The notes under the pieces were generated by a model that saw nothing but the letters and a program-made list of their open reading frames with translations, had not been told where the DNA came from and did not search any database. 46,037 nucleotides of DNA, taken from positions 1 through 46,037 of IMG/VR virus record IMGVR_UViG_3300020583_000021. The stretch is one strand, 5' to 3'. This stretch comes from a virus. Positions 1 through 8,375 of the stretch are shown in pieces. Position numbers and translations under genes: made by a program. How positions within the stretch are numbered: position 1 is the stretch's first letter; every line of letters starts with the position of its first letter.

Positions 1-138
1 TGAGACGAAAAGTCCGAACCATTCTCCGTTGGTGGTGTGGATATCAAGGCCGGAGGAAGTGGAATTCTTTCCGATGATGTCGTCGGCCACGCCCATCACA
101 TGCTTTACTTCCTTGCCGATCTTGCGCTCGCCGCTCAG
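1..138. repeat. Terminal redundancy, left copy
   Basis: Positions 13-138 are identical to 45912-46037. Positions 1-12 differ from 45900-45911 at three bases (1, 10 and 12). The simplest reading is that the contig closes into a circle of about 45,899 bp, from circular permutation or an assembler overlap. A true short direct terminal repeat is possible but less likely, because the repeat lies inside a coding frame. Confidence 0.9.
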
Positions 139-420
139 GGCCGAGTCCATCACCGTATCTAAATTATTTCCACCATCCGCCAGGTCGCGCTCGCTCAGGC
201 AGAGCATGGGAATCGGAACGGGCTCGGAATAGCGCTGGCCTTTCTTGCACGGCGGGATGGTGTAGCTTTTCCCGCCGCCCACGCCACGCCATTCCTTCGG
301 CCCCACGTTAAAAATGTAAACCTGCGGCAGATCAACCAGCGCGAGGTTGGCTTCGGCTTCGTGGATGGTGCGGTTGCGTTTCTGTAGTTGGGTGATACCG
401 CCCTGTACGGGAACCAGCAT
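1..420 (-). CDS. Zinc-ribbon structural-region protein, N-terminal part (cut by window edge)
   Basis: This is an ATG frame starting at 420, with GGAG eight bases upstream. It runs off the left edge after 140 codons without a stop. It continues in the same frame in the right-hand copy (45899 down to 45543), giving one protein of about 258 residues. The N-terminal part begins MLVPVQGGITQLQ and has no motif I recognise; the C-terminal part carries a zinc ribbon. It follows the 227-residue gene in the head-gene cluster, so a head or connector role is likely but unproven. Leu versus Val at one residue differs between the two terminal copies, caused by the edge mismatches. Confidence 0.8.
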   Translation of the reverse strand, partial: MLVPVQGGITQLQKRNRTIHEAEANLALVDLPQVYIFNVGPKEWRGVGGGKSYTIPPCKKGQRYSEPVPIPMLCLSERDLADGGNNLDTVMDSALSGERKIGKEVKHVMGVADDIIGKNSTSSGLDIHTTNGEWFGLFVS

Positions 421-435
421 GAGAATTCTCCTGAA

Positions 436-1119
436 TTAGCTTTCGATAATCGATTTTCCAGCTTTTCGCCCCTTGCGCCGGCGTTCGGCTTCGATGGCGC
501 GGGGCAGGGGATCGAGCGATGTGCGGATTCCGGTCGCCTCCGAGAGTTGTTCGAGCTTGCGCATCTCGCCCATGTTGTCGTCATAAACGTTTTCGAACTG
601 CTCGTGGAAGCCCTTTTCTTCGCGCGCGATCATTTCCAGGTCGTAGTTGCGAATCTGCCACGCCTGCAAGGCTTTCCCTTTTTCGATGCAGTGCAAAAGC
701 AGTCGCAGGTTGTCCGCCCCGAAGTCGTCGAGCGAAAGATACTCGGTCTCTTCGTAGGCCGGGTAATTCATCATGTCGCTCAAGCGCTGCTGAAAGGTGT
801 GGGTGTGGCAATACTCCCCGTCGGCGGGCTTTGGTCCGAAGGCCTGCTCGTGCCAGGTGCCGTAGAGTTCCCACGGTAAAAGCGTTTCTAGAATCCAGCG
901 CTCCCCGAGCTTCGGATACTTCATCAAATTCTTCTGCACATACTGATTGGTCTCGGGATTGAGGATGTTCATCGGCCTACGCCGGTCGGGATTCCAAATG
1001 ACACGGTAGCGCGGCAGTCCAGATTCTGTGATGCCAAAATCGGCGCACACTCGTTCCACCCATTCCGGGCAGGGATGGGCTTCGCGGCGTTCGATGGAGG
1101 CGTTGAGAAGGTCAGTCAT
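436..1119 (-). CDS. Conserved hypothetical head-region protein, 227 aa
   Basis: The ATG at 1119 overlaps the stop of the preceding Tat-like gene (ATGA), which favours this start over a longer frame to 1233. The protein is acidic and aromatic-rich. Its middle reads as a folded domain (IWNPDRRRP, LPWELYGTW), and it ends in a helical, charged stretch with a basic tail (ERRRKGRKAGKS). No enzyme motif is visible. Its position between the GroES-like gene and the split zinc-ribbon gene, downstream of the capsid gene, suggests a head-completion or accessory structural role; this is inference. Confidence 0.8.
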   Translation of the reverse strand: MTDLLNASIERREAHPCPEWVERVCADFGITESGLPRYRVIWNPDRRRPMNILNPETNQYVQKNLMKYPKLGERWILETLLPWELYGTWHEQAFGPKPADGEYCHTHTFQQRLSDMMNYPAYEETEYLSLDDFGADNLRLLLHCIEKGKALQAWQIRNYDLEMIAREEKGFHEQFENVYDDNMGEMRKLEQLSEATGIRTSLDPLPRAIEAERRRKGRKAGKSIIES

Positions 1120-1463
1120 GCAAGATTGCTGAAATATGCCGGATCGACAAGAAATGGGTACGAGGGCGGAATAATCACAGAGCCGGGCCCCATGTCGGCA
1201 GCACAATATCCGGAAACAAGTAGGCCTCTCCACGGTCGGCCGATTTTTTCGAAGAGAAGGGAATCGCGCTGCATGGCGTCAGTTATTTGACGAACGTAGG
1301 CTTCGAGCTGAAACTGAACGCGAGGATCGAAATAGCTTTGGTTCCATCCCTGCTTCGGCGCAAAGAAATAACTCCGCACCCGCTCCGCCAGTCCCAGCTT
1401 TTCGGCCAGCACGGCGCTCGGCAGTCCAATTCCGAGAGAGGCGAGAAAAGCACGTCGGTTCAC
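1116..1463 (-). CDS. Tat-like signal protein with a capsid-like N-arm segment, 115 aa
   Basis: The GTG start at 1463 overlaps the stop of the GroES-like gene (GTGA). Residues 2-20 resemble a twin-arginine leader (NRRAFLASLGIGLPSAVLA). Residues about 50-75 read QLEAYVRQITDAMQRDS and then F-KI-RP, closely matching the major capsid N terminus (QLEAYVRRITDALQRDS). The similarity is also visible in DNA: the block acgtaggcttcgagctg is shared. The protein is far too short to be a capsid protein. It could be a decoy or assembly partner, a decoration protein, or a relic of a partial duplication. The function is unknown. Confidence 0.75.
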   Translation of the reverse strand: MNRRAFLASLGIGLPSAVLAEKLGLAERVRSYFFAPKQGWNQSYFDPRVQFQLEAYVRQITDAMQRDSLLFEKIGRPWRGLLVSGYCAADMGPGSVIIPPSYPFLVDPAYFSNLA

Positions 1464-1966
1464 TTTGCTACTCCTACAATCTCCGGGTCCGCTTCCGCTC
1501 GCACTTTCTCGTAATCTGCGCGCGTCATGATGACCTGCATGATCTCTTCTTCTCTCAAGCAGAGTAGTGGTTCCGCGTTTTTGTTGGCGACTCCGAAGAG
1601 CGGTAGATCAGTTCCGGCGTACTTTCCGAACATCACAATCGCCCCGTTTTGCACGCGGATAGGAATGAGTTGGCCCACTAAGTTGTAGCGGCCCTGCCCC
1701 ACGCCGACGACCACGCCAAACGACGGCGGCTGCTTTCCGGTGTCCGGCAGCACGATCCCGTTGGCGCTCAACTCTGCGTCCGGAATTCGTTTCACGTTGA
1801 CGCGATCCCCGAGCGGCACGGCAACCGCATCGTCTCTCAGGGAATTCGAGCGCGTGTCGAGAACGACTTCGGCTTGCGTGGCAGCGTCTTTGATCTCGAG
1901 TCCAGTTGAGCCTTCGCCCGCGAACTTCAGGCGCTTGTCGGTGACGATGATTTCACCTTTTGCCAC
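1460..1966 (-). CDS. GroES-like co-chaperonin, 168 aa
   Basis: This protein is likely a chaperonin lid that works with host GroEL, as phage T4 gp31 does for capsid folding. Residues about 50-147 follow the Cpn10 pattern: DRVNVKRIPDAELSANGIVL, then PDTGKQPP, GVVVGVGQGR, VMFGKYAGTDL and LLCLREEEIMQVI. The mobile-loop IVL tripeptide that binds GroEL is present (residues 71-73). About 47 extra N-terminal and 20 C-terminal residues make it longer than the usual ~95-residue GroES. The GTG start at 1966 has GGAGGG eight bases upstream and overlaps the zinc-protein gene; a longer frame to 2119 is unlikely. Location close behind the capsid gene fits a capsid-folding role. Confidence 0.82.
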   Translation of the reverse strand: MAKGEIIVTDKRLKFAGEGSTGLEIKDAATQAEVVLDTRSNSLRDDAVAVPLGDRVNVKRIPDAELSANGIVLPDTGKQPPSFGVVVGVGQGRYNLVGQLIPIRVQNGAIVMFGKYAGTDLPLFGVANKNAEPLLCLREEEIMQVIMTRADYEKVRAEADPEIVGVAK

Positions 1967-2387
1967 AGTTGTGTCCCTCCGGATAGACGGTGATGACATC
2001 CTTTGCGGTGAGCGTCCCGCACTTCGGGCAACATGGATTATCTTCCCGGATGAGAAACCTTCCCCGATTCGCCTGTATGCAGTGTCCGCAGAAATGATCG
2101 CGTGGGCAATCGCAGCCAATTCCCCAGCGCGTGATAGTTACGGGTGCGCCTTCGAGGGATGTCTCGCATGGCTTCGAGTGTAACCCCAGAACTTCCCGCG
2201 TATGTTTCCGTTCCATATCCATCGCGGCATCGATCAGGAAATCGACCGAGGCCGCGATGACCGCTTTGTAATGCTGCTCTTGCCCAACTTCTTCCGGACT
2301 TCTTAAAACTGACGGCGGCGGAGAAAGAACGGGCTTCGACCGGAACTTCGGCCCGCCCATCAGTCTTCTCCGCCGCGCATCTCCCAT
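1953..2387 (-). CDS. Cys-rich zinc-binding protein, 144 aa
   Basis: This gene lies between the capsid and GroES-like genes. The C-terminal half carries clustered cysteines (CDCPRDHFCGHC near residues 92-103 and CCPKCG near 118-123), plus a final Cys, suggesting one or two zinc sites. The N-terminal 45 residues are basic and proline-rich; the middle is helical. The start is ATG 2387 with no strong ribosome site. Its stop lies 14 bases inside the GroES-like gene, so translation is probably coupled. I do not recognise a named family. Confidence 0.75.
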   Translation of the reverse strand: MGDARRRRLMGGPKFRSKPVLSPPPSVLRSPEEVGQEQHYKAVIAASVDFLIDAAMDMERKHTREVLGLHSKPCETSLEGAPVTITRWGIGCDCPRDHFCGHCIQANRGRFLIREDNPCCPKCGTLTAKDVITVYPEGHNCGKR

Positions 2388-2405
2388 TTACTTATTCGTC
2401 TACGT

Positions 2406-3662
2406 CTACGTGCCAGAAGGCAGGGCGCATCCATCGTAGTACAGGCCCAGCTTTGGCTGTTCAAGGCAAATCTGGAATCCGCCCCAGATGTAGTTGATGA
2501 CCGAGAAATCCAAGCCGCCATCGTCGCCATAGGTCTGGAATTCCGTCTGTCCGTTGCGGGTCAATGGGCCGGTCGGCTGCAGTTCGCCGCGGAACCATTT
2601 CTTGATTGCCAGCGCGTCGATGCGCCCTGGCGTGGCTAGCTTCGACACCAGCTTCTGATAGCCCGCCATGGTGGCCGCGGCCATCTTCTTCATCATGTCG
2701 ATGTTGCGGTCGCCCTTCGCTTCGTTCCAGAGAATCGTGGGATTCGCCTGGTAGGCGTAGTTCGACAGCGACTGCTGCTGGTCGAAGCCCATGTGCATGA
2801 GCAGGTCCATGGCTTCGCCCTCGTCATCGGGCAAAACCCGGCGCAGATACACCAGTCCCAGATCGACCGCCGACGGCACCACGGCGAAGTTGTTCATCGC
2901 CAAGTGCGGAGTCTTCAGTTGGCCGGGGAAGCTGCCGCGCGCCAGGTTGTTCCAGCTACCTGTATTCGCGTCGAGGTGATTCGACTGGAAGGAGCCGAGC
3001 GAGGAGTTGACGATGCCCGGAGAGCCATCGACCGCCAAGACGTAACCGGCCGCCGCACCCCCCGGCACCGCGCCGGTGATGTAGAGCAGCTTGGCGTTGA
3101 CGTCGATGTTCAGGGTGGTGATCGCGCCAATGGAGGCTTGGCCAACCGCCGGCAGAACCTGATAGACCTTGTTGCCCTGAAATTTGTTGGCGTTATTGAC
3201 CCCGATCTGGTTGCCGCTGATCGATGTGATGGTGTCGAGGATGCCGGCGGCGTTCAGGTCGGAGTTGAGCAGCGATTCGCAGAGATTGCGGAACTGCGAA
3301 ATCTGCTTTTCGAGATTCCGTTTCTTGTAATCCCCGACGGCTTTCTTCGAGCTGTCGGTGGCCGACATGGCGAGGTCGGTCATCTCGGTGCAAGCCAGAA
3401 AAAAGGCGGCCTGCACTTGGGCGCGCGCCTGGGTGATGGCGGCGCCGCGTCCCGCCGATCCTCCATCGGGATCGACCTGGCGGGTGAGGGTTCCAGGCAC
3501 GAGGTCGAGCGCCCACCAGAGGACGCGCGAGCTCATGACTTCAGTGGGGCGCTTTTCGATCTTGTCGAAAGCCATCGAATCGCGCTGCAACGCGTCCGTG
3601 ATTCGACGGACGTAGGCTTCGAGCTGTGAGGCAAGGGCTTGGGCATTGTTTCCTTGGGCCAA
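2406..3662 (-). CDS. Probable major capsid protein, 418 aa
   Basis: The assignment rests on size, on position directly after the portal and scaffold-like genes, and on composition (Ala/Gly/Asn-rich, mixed alpha/beta, few Cys) typical of HK97-fold capsid proteins. The N-terminal 40 residues form a charged helix (QLEAYVRRITDALQRDS), followed by a long helix (about 75-140) and a beta-rich body. The ATG at 3662 has AAGGA five bases upstream. A related copy of the N-terminal helix occurs in the small Tat-like protein at 1116-1463. No catalytic motif is visible. Virion proteomics would confirm the role. Confidence 0.72.
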   Translation of the reverse strand: MAQGNNAQALASQLEAYVRRITDALQRDSMAFDKIEKRPTEVMSSRVLWWALDLVPGTLTRQVDPDGGSAGRGAAITQARAQVQAAFFLACTEMTDLAMSATDSSKKAVGDYKKRNLEKQISQFRNLCESLLNSDLNAAGILDTITSISGNQIGVNNANKFQGNKVYQVLPAVGQASIGAITTLNIDVNAKLLYITGAVPGGAAAGYVLAVDGSPGIVNSSLGSFQSNHLDANTGSWNNLARGSFPGQLKTPHLAMNNFAVVPSAVDLGLVYLRRVLPDDEGEAMDLLMHMGFDQQQSLSNYAYQANPTILWNEAKGDRNIDMMKKMAAATMAGYQKLVSKLATPGRIDALAIKKWFRGELQPTGPLTRNGQTEFQTYGDDGGLDFSVINYIWGGFQICLEQPKLGLYYDGCALPSGT

Positions 3663-3881
3663 GAGGCACCACCTTCATCAGTGGGCTTCGAGGTCGTCTC
3701 CGTTTTATTCGCGAGGAATCAGCTTCGAGACGTGGTGCTGTGTGTGGGACCGTCGAGCGTGCGCCGGTTTGCAGTACTAGCGCGGAACTGGCGAGAGTCA
3801 CTCTCGCGGGGCTTTCCGATTCGCCGCCGTTTTTTGGGCTGAGTCCGGCTCTCAGAGGCGAAGCGGAAGGCAGAGCTTTTT
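3663..3881. other. Gap between scaffold-like and capsid genes
   Basis: This 219-base stretch has no convincing gene. It holds a small hairpin (GCGAGAG-tga-CTCTCGC read on the minus strand, about 3794-3811) without a T run, and an AT-rich spot on the minus strand (GAATAAAAC) that could be a weak promoter for the capsid gene. Frames across it in either strand have basic, low-complexity translations and no ribosome site. Confidence 0.5.
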
Positions 3882-5282
3882 CTAGTAGCTGACGACTACT
3901 TTCCTGCCGTCGTTCAAAATGTATTTGCCGTCGAGCGCCATGGCGGTGGTTGTCTTCGAGTAGTTGATGGCGGATTGCTCGGGCTTTTTCGGGACACGAG
4001 TCCAGCCTTGATTGGCGTTGGCGTTATTGTCGCCCCGGTTGTTCTTGTCGCCCTTGTCGGCGTTCGGGGTGTTTGTTTTCTTGCCCCGGAAGATGCCAGA
4101 GCCTTCAAACATCATGCGCACCGCTTCGCCGATTACTTCCGCGTGTTTCGCGTCGGCAAGCTTCACGGCTTTCTGAATGTCACCCTTGGTCAAGTGCGCG
4201 TGGAAGTTCCGTAGAAAGCGCCCGTCCTTCATGGTTAGCTTGTTGACCCGATCATGAATCTTCGAGACCAGATCGACATATTCGCCCTTGTAGTCTTTCG
4301 CGAGTTTCGCTAAATCCAAGCCACGCGCCTGCGCTTCGGCGCGGATACTGCTTCCGATCCGAGCTTGGAGTGCTGGTTTAATTTCGGTGCGCGCCTGCGC
4401 CTCGCGGACACCCATTTCCTTCTTGCTAACTTCAGCTTCGCGCGCACTCAAAGCTTTGCTTTGCGCGTCTACTTTTTTCTCGGGGACTTTCTTCGATGTC
4501 TCCAGTCGACCGTTGTAGTAGTCGGCAAGTTGCTTAGCCAGACGTTGCGCCTCCGGATTGTCTTTCATCGCCGCCAGCGCGCCGTGAATCCCCCGGATGT
4601 CGAGCGCGCCAAGGTCGTTCACGATGACTTTCGCCATCAGGTGATCATAGTGTTCGGGATGATGCTCTCCCACATAGTCAAGGCTGTGAGTAAAGAGCTT
4701 TAATGCGGAGTCGGGGTTCTGCTGGAAGCCGGATTCAACCCATGAAGGATCGCCCTTGGCGAAGAGGTCCGCATCTCCGCGCAACTCTTCCATGTCAGTC
4801 TGCAATTGCTGGACGCCTTCGATTCCACCCAGCGCTTCGATGTCTTTCGCGAGTTGGATGGCTCCGTTGGTTCCGCCGGGAATGGCCTTGAGTAAGCGCT
4901 GCTCGGCGTAGATTAACTGCTTTTGCCGCTTGAGCGCTTTCGGGCCTGCTTTTTGCGCGAGGTCGATGAGCTTTTTGTCTTCGGCCGAGACTTGGCGGCC
5001 GTCGACGAGGGCGGGGGCGTTGGGATCGGAGTTTGGCGCGTTGGGATCGTCAGGATCGGCATTCGGATCTATGTTGGGATCCGCATCGTTCGGATCTCCG
5101 CCACTCCCCGGGTCGTCTGGATCCACTGCACCCGGGTCAGCGCCTGGATCGGAACCTAGGTCCCCACCTGGATCACCGCCGCCCCCAGGATCGGAGCCAA
5201 TTCCGGGATCCGCAATCGCACCGGCGGCTAACATCATTCCAAAAATCGGCAGCAACCAAACATTAAGCAGAAATCGCAGCAC
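3882..5282 (-). CDS. Scaffold-like protein with DP-rich repeat region, 466 aa
   Basis: The gene sits between portal and capsid, where scaffolding proteins normally lie. Residues about 95-400 are highly helical and charged, with a coiled-coil stretch near 255-310. The start is odd: GTG at 5282 with a perfect GGAGG five bases upstream gives a hydrophobic leader (LLNVWLLPIFGMMLAAGAIA), then about 65 residues of Asp-Pro-Gly and Asp-Pro-Asn repeats resembling acidic calcium-binding repeats. A scaffold with an export-like N terminus is unusual; it may anchor assembly at the membrane or be an exported protein. The C terminus is basic and Asn-rich. Confidence 0.68.
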   Translation of the reverse strand: MLRFLLNVWLLPIFGMMLAAGAIADPGIGSDPGGGGDPGGDLGSDPGADPGAVDPDDPGSGGDPNDADPNIDPNADPDDPNAPNSDPNAPALVDGRQVSAEDKKLIDLAQKAGPKALKRQKQLIYAEQRLLKAIPGGTNGAIQLAKDIEALGGIEGVQQLQTDMEELRGDADLFAKGDPSWVESGFQQNPDSALKLFTHSLDYVGEHHPEHYDHLMAKVIVNDLGALDIRGIHGALAAMKDNPEAQRLAKQLADYYNGRLETSKKVPEKKVDAQSKALSAREAEVSKKEMGVREAQARTEIKPALQARIGSSIRAEAQARGLDLAKLAKDYKGEYVDLVSKIHDRVNKLTMKDGRFLRNFHAHLTKGDIQKAVKLADAKHAEVIGEAVRMMFEGSGIFRGKKTNTPNADKGDKNNRGDNNANANQGWTRVPKKPEQSAINYSKTTTAMALDGKYILNDGRKVVVSY

Positions 5283-7716
5283 TGGAGCCTCCTATGGGTA
5301 TGGGCGGTGGTAGGGCAGCTCCCGGAAGAGCGGGGCCGCCGGGTGATTTGGGTAAAGCTGGATGAGGAGCGCCCGGCGGCCCCGCCGCCGAAGGTACACT
5401 TCCAGGCGCGCCCGGAACACCCGGCAACGGCGGCGGCGCTGGAGGGGGAACGATCCCCAGCAAATCCGGCGGAATCACGATGCCCGACTGTTGCGCCTTG
5501 GTCAGGTGCGCGATGAGGTGCAATTCCAGATCGTGAACCACTTCCTGCTGAGTGGTCAGCATTTCCAACGTCTTCGCGTCGTTTAGGATTCTTACGCAGG
5601 TGCGAGCTTCTTCGATGTGATCATCGGCTAAACGGATAGGCACACTGGAGGTTTCTTCAAATTGTTGGGGCGGCGGAACCGGCGGGGCTTGCGCGCCCGG
5701 CGAAACGCTTGATACAACCTGCTGGGCTTGTTGTTGTGCGGCTTGTTGTTTCGCTTCCGTGGCTGCGATGTCGGGTATCGGCCCATCTTCCGACTGCATC
5801 ATCTCCCACTCGGCTAACTGCTTATCGCGTGCGGCCGCTCCCTTGATGACCAGATCGAGCCCGGTCGCGTCTTTGAAAGCAACGAGATTATCCGGCTCTT
5901 CGCGAAACAGTTGCGCGGAAATCCCTTGCGGATTCTGCTCCGCCGCCTGATACAAGCCCATCCACTTATTTGCTTTATCGGTGTGCGACTCCGGGAAATT
6001 CTGGTCGCTCACCGGCTTGCAAACGAAGCCGCCCCTTCCTAGTACGCTGGTATCGAGCGAGATGGTTTTGGACCGGCCGTTTTTCTGCGGCAGCACCACC
6101 GAGATTTTGGTTTCCTCTCGCTGGGCCGACAAGCGCGCCGCCTGCCAGCAAATCCCGCTCTTGAATTCAAGGTAGGGAGTCCAGACGATCGCCATCACGC
6201 CGAGCGACATGTCTTTCGCCTGGGCGTAGGCTTTCGCCGTCTTTTGGTCTTCCATGTTGCCGCCGAACATAGCGGGTTGGATGTTGGCGAGCTGCTGGGG
6301 CAGGGAAGCTTGAAGATTCTGTATCCACATCTCCATGGAGGCTGGAACGTCAAAAGGAGTTTCCTGGAAAATGTTAGCTTCAAGTCCCAGCGCGTTGTCC
6401 GGATTCAGCGCGGTGTATTCCCCCCAGCGAGAGAACTGCGCAACGATGGCCGCCATGGAATTTTCCTGCACGTTCAGAAAAGTGCGCGGGATGCACTTGT
6501 GGTACATCTGCGAGAGCATCCCCATAGCGTCGTTGAATTCCATCTGTACTGGCACGATGCCGTCCGATTTCGATCCTCTGGCATTGCCGGTGCCGGGGTT
6601 GGTATGCATCACCTTGATTTGCGCGTCCATCGCGGAGATCGGTTTGCCATTCGCCTTAAACACTTTCGCGCCCGCGTACACACCGCCGATCCACTTCAGG
6701 CTGCAACCCTTGGGAAATAAGCCGGGAATTTTGGTTTTCTGGCCGGTCTCATCTTTTTGTGTACCGCCGATCCAGAAGGCTTGCTGGTCTTTGTCCAAAT
6801 GGCGAAAGGCAGAGGGGCGCAACCACCATCGATCTTCGGTCACGAGATAAGCCAGCGTATCGGACGAGACTTGCGCGATTCCTTCATCCACCGCGATGCG
6901 CGACATGCGTGCGATTTCGTTGTTAGGGATTTGGCCTTTGGCGTTGGCTTCCAGTTTGTCCGCGATGTCCGGGTTATCGTCCTTGGCGGTGGTGATGTCC
7001 AGTTCGCGCGAGGCTCTGAAGTAGGGCCAGGTTTTGAATTTGCCGACGATAGGACACTTCGATTCCAGCACACCAATGAAGTGGGTAAACTCCGCCCCAA
7101 GTGGATTACCGTTTTCATCAACGCCACATTGTTCTTCGTCTTCCGCGTATTCAGTGATCGCACAGATTCTCCCGTCGGTCCACATGAGCCGAGCCACGTC
7201 AGACTGCTGCACTTTAGGCGGATTGTATTTTTCGTAGACTTCAACGTATTTTTCCGCCTCTTTTGAAGCTCTCACCGAATCGGACGACAGGTTCGAGGAC
7301 TCGACTCGCGTAGGCACTGCGGTTTGCGAGAAGACGGAGTTGAATACGTCGTGGTAACCCCGGTAGATGTTGAACTCTTCCTCGAAAAACTCTTCCGCGT
7401 TTTCGTCTTCGTCGCCAAGCGTGACGCCCGAAGGCCCGACCTGGAACTGCCCCGCATCGGCGTTCCAGGTCGGGTGTTGCTGGCCGATCAAAAAATACCT
7501 GCGCAGCGTGCAGCGGATGATCTCGATCATCCGCGCCCATTCGTCGCGCTGGTCCATTGCCGCGCAGATGGAACGCAATTCCTCGATGCGATCTTCCGCC
7601 AGATTCGAGAAGTCGTCGGCATAGGGCTTGCCGTCGGTGGTCTCGTAGACTTCGCCAGAATCTTCGCTCTGATCCTGCTGCGAGTCCCGTTCGAGTTCTT
7701 CAGTTACGTCAAGCAT
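5263..7716 (-). CDS. Portal protein, about 817 aa
   Basis: The dodecameric portal forms the head vertex through which DNA enters. Support is size, position between terminase and capsid genes, and composition like podovirus portals: an acidic N terminus, a long alpha/beta core with many Trp/Tyr motifs (EDRWWLRPSAF, AMFGGNMEDQKTAKAYAQAK), then a Gln-rich helix (KQQAAQQQAQQ) and a Pro/Gly/Ala-rich tail of about 60 residues. ATG 7716 overlaps the previous stop by eight bases; an in-frame TTG at 7746 would add ten residues. The end overlaps the scaffold start by 20 bases. Confidence 0.78.
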   Translation of the reverse strand: MLDVTEELERDSQQDQSEDSGEVYETTDGKPYADDFSNLAEDRIEELRSICAAMDQRDEWARMIEIIRCTLRRYFLIGQQHPTWNADAGQFQVGPSGVTLGDEDENAEEFFEEEFNIYRGYHDVFNSVFSQTAVPTRVESSNLSSDSVRASKEAEKYVEVYEKYNPPKVQQSDVARLMWTDGRICAITEYAEDEEQCGVDENGNPLGAEFTHFIGVLESKCPIVGKFKTWPYFRASRELDITTAKDDNPDIADKLEANAKGQIPNNEIARMSRIAVDEGIAQVSSDTLAYLVTEDRWWLRPSAFRHLDKDQQAFWIGGTQKDETGQKTKIPGLFPKGCSLKWIGGVYAGAKVFKANGKPISAMDAQIKVMHTNPGTGNARGSKSDGIVPVQMEFNDAMGMLSQMYHKCIPRTFLNVQENSMAAIVAQFSRWGEYTALNPDNALGLEANIFQETPFDVPASMEMWIQNLQASLPQQLANIQPAMFGGNMEDQKTAKAYAQAKDMSLGVMAIVWTPYLEFKSGICWQAARLSAQREETKISVVLPQKNGRSKTISLDTSVLGRGGFVCKPVSDQNFPESHTDKANKWMGLYQAAEQNPQGISAQLFREEPDNLVAFKDATGLDLVIKGAAARDKQLAEWEMMQSEDGPIPDIAATEAKQQAAQQQAQQVVSSVSPGAQAPPVPPPQQFEETSSVPIRLADDHIEEARTCVRILNDAKTLEMLTTQQEVVHDLELHLIAHLTKAQQSGIVIPPDLLGIVPPPAPPPLPGVPGAPGSVPSAAGPPGAPHPALPKSPGGPALPGAALPPPIPIGGSSAAISA

Positions 7717-8020
7717 TAAAGTTGAGACATCTTTCAGCTTGGTCAATCATTACGCTCTCTGGGTTCCCGAAGGCGCAGAAGCGAATGATCGCGTACTTCC
7801 AGCCGCGTTCAAGACAGACAACTTTTATAAATTCACCTTTGTCCGGCAAGCCTAGGTCATTCGGCAGACGGAGAAAATCCGGCACCGCGCCGCTGCCCGG
7901 TTTAACTAAGTAGCCAACGGAATAATTCACGAGTCCGCCCGAGGCCCCATAAACAGCGAAGCGCTTTAAGTCGCCAAGTGCCAACCATGCCAAACCATTC
8001 GGCTGAGGCCAGAGTTTCAT
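7709..8020 (-). CDS. Hypothetical protein upstream of portal, 103 aa
   Basis: The chosen start is ATG 8020 (MKLWPQPNGLAWLALG); a longer frame to 8071 reads as random. The protein is compact, with alternating hydrophobic and charged residues and three Cys, and shows no motif I recognise. Its stop overlaps the portal ATG by eight bases, so the two are likely translated together, pointing to a head or connector context. Confidence 0.65.
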   Translation of the reverse strand: MKLWPQPNGLAWLALGDLKRFAVYGASGGLVNYSVGYLVKPGSGAVPDFLRLPNDLGLPDKGEFIKVVCLERGWKYAIIRFCAFGNPESVMIDQAERCLNFNA

Positions 8021-8124
8021 TTGTGCAAATCCCCGCCCTTCATGAACCGCTTCCCCGTTGCGCCGCTGCACGAGTCAACGCGCCCGGATGCCGGATAGCT
8101 TTCTTGATGAAGTTCGCCATGAAG

Positions 8125-8367
8125 TTATTTCGTTTTCAGGGAAGAGTCCGGCGGCCCTAGAACCGTGGTCAATCGTGCGGCCACTTTTTGCTCATACTCG
8201 CATTCCGCGCACGGCCCCGGCTTCTGCCACAACGGAGCTGCTTTGCTGCAAGTGTGGCGTTGCTTTTGGGTATTGGAGGGACGCGGAGCCGGGCGAGAGC
8301 CGCCGGTTTTCCGCGCCCACTCCCGCAATGTACGGAGCGACTCAGCGTGCTGTTTCGTGAACGGCAT
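8125..8367 (-). CDS. Small basic protein with CxxC motif, 80 aa
   Basis: The frame starts at ATG 8367 just after the stop of the secreted 570-residue protein. It is basic and Ser/Pro-rich, with a single CAEC near residue 53. There is no clear ribosome site, so this may be a spurious frame; the absence of any better frame in 8025-8375 is the main argument for it. Confidence 0.45.
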   Translation of the reverse strand: MPFTKQHAESLRTLREWARKTGGSRPAPRPSNTQKQRHTCSKAAPLWQKPGPCAECEYEQKVAARLTTVLGPPDSSLKTK

Positions 8368-8375
8368 CGAAGCTA

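Noticed and set aside
3790-3815. Hairpin before the capsid gene as a terminator
   Set aside because: Stem of only seven pairs and no T run on either strand.
5035-5215. Dense GATC/GGATCC cluster
   Set aside because: Explained by Asp-Pro codons in the acidic repeat of the scaffold-like protein rather than a methylation or origin signal.
6244-7266. Long plus-strand frames opposite the portal gene
   Set aside because: Antisense shadows: no ribosome sites, random composition, fully inside the portal gene. The same holds for other plus frames over late genes.
7717-7746. TTG-initiated portal extension
   Set aside because: Possible but less likely than ATG 7716, which overlaps the previous stop by eight bases in the coupling style used throughout.
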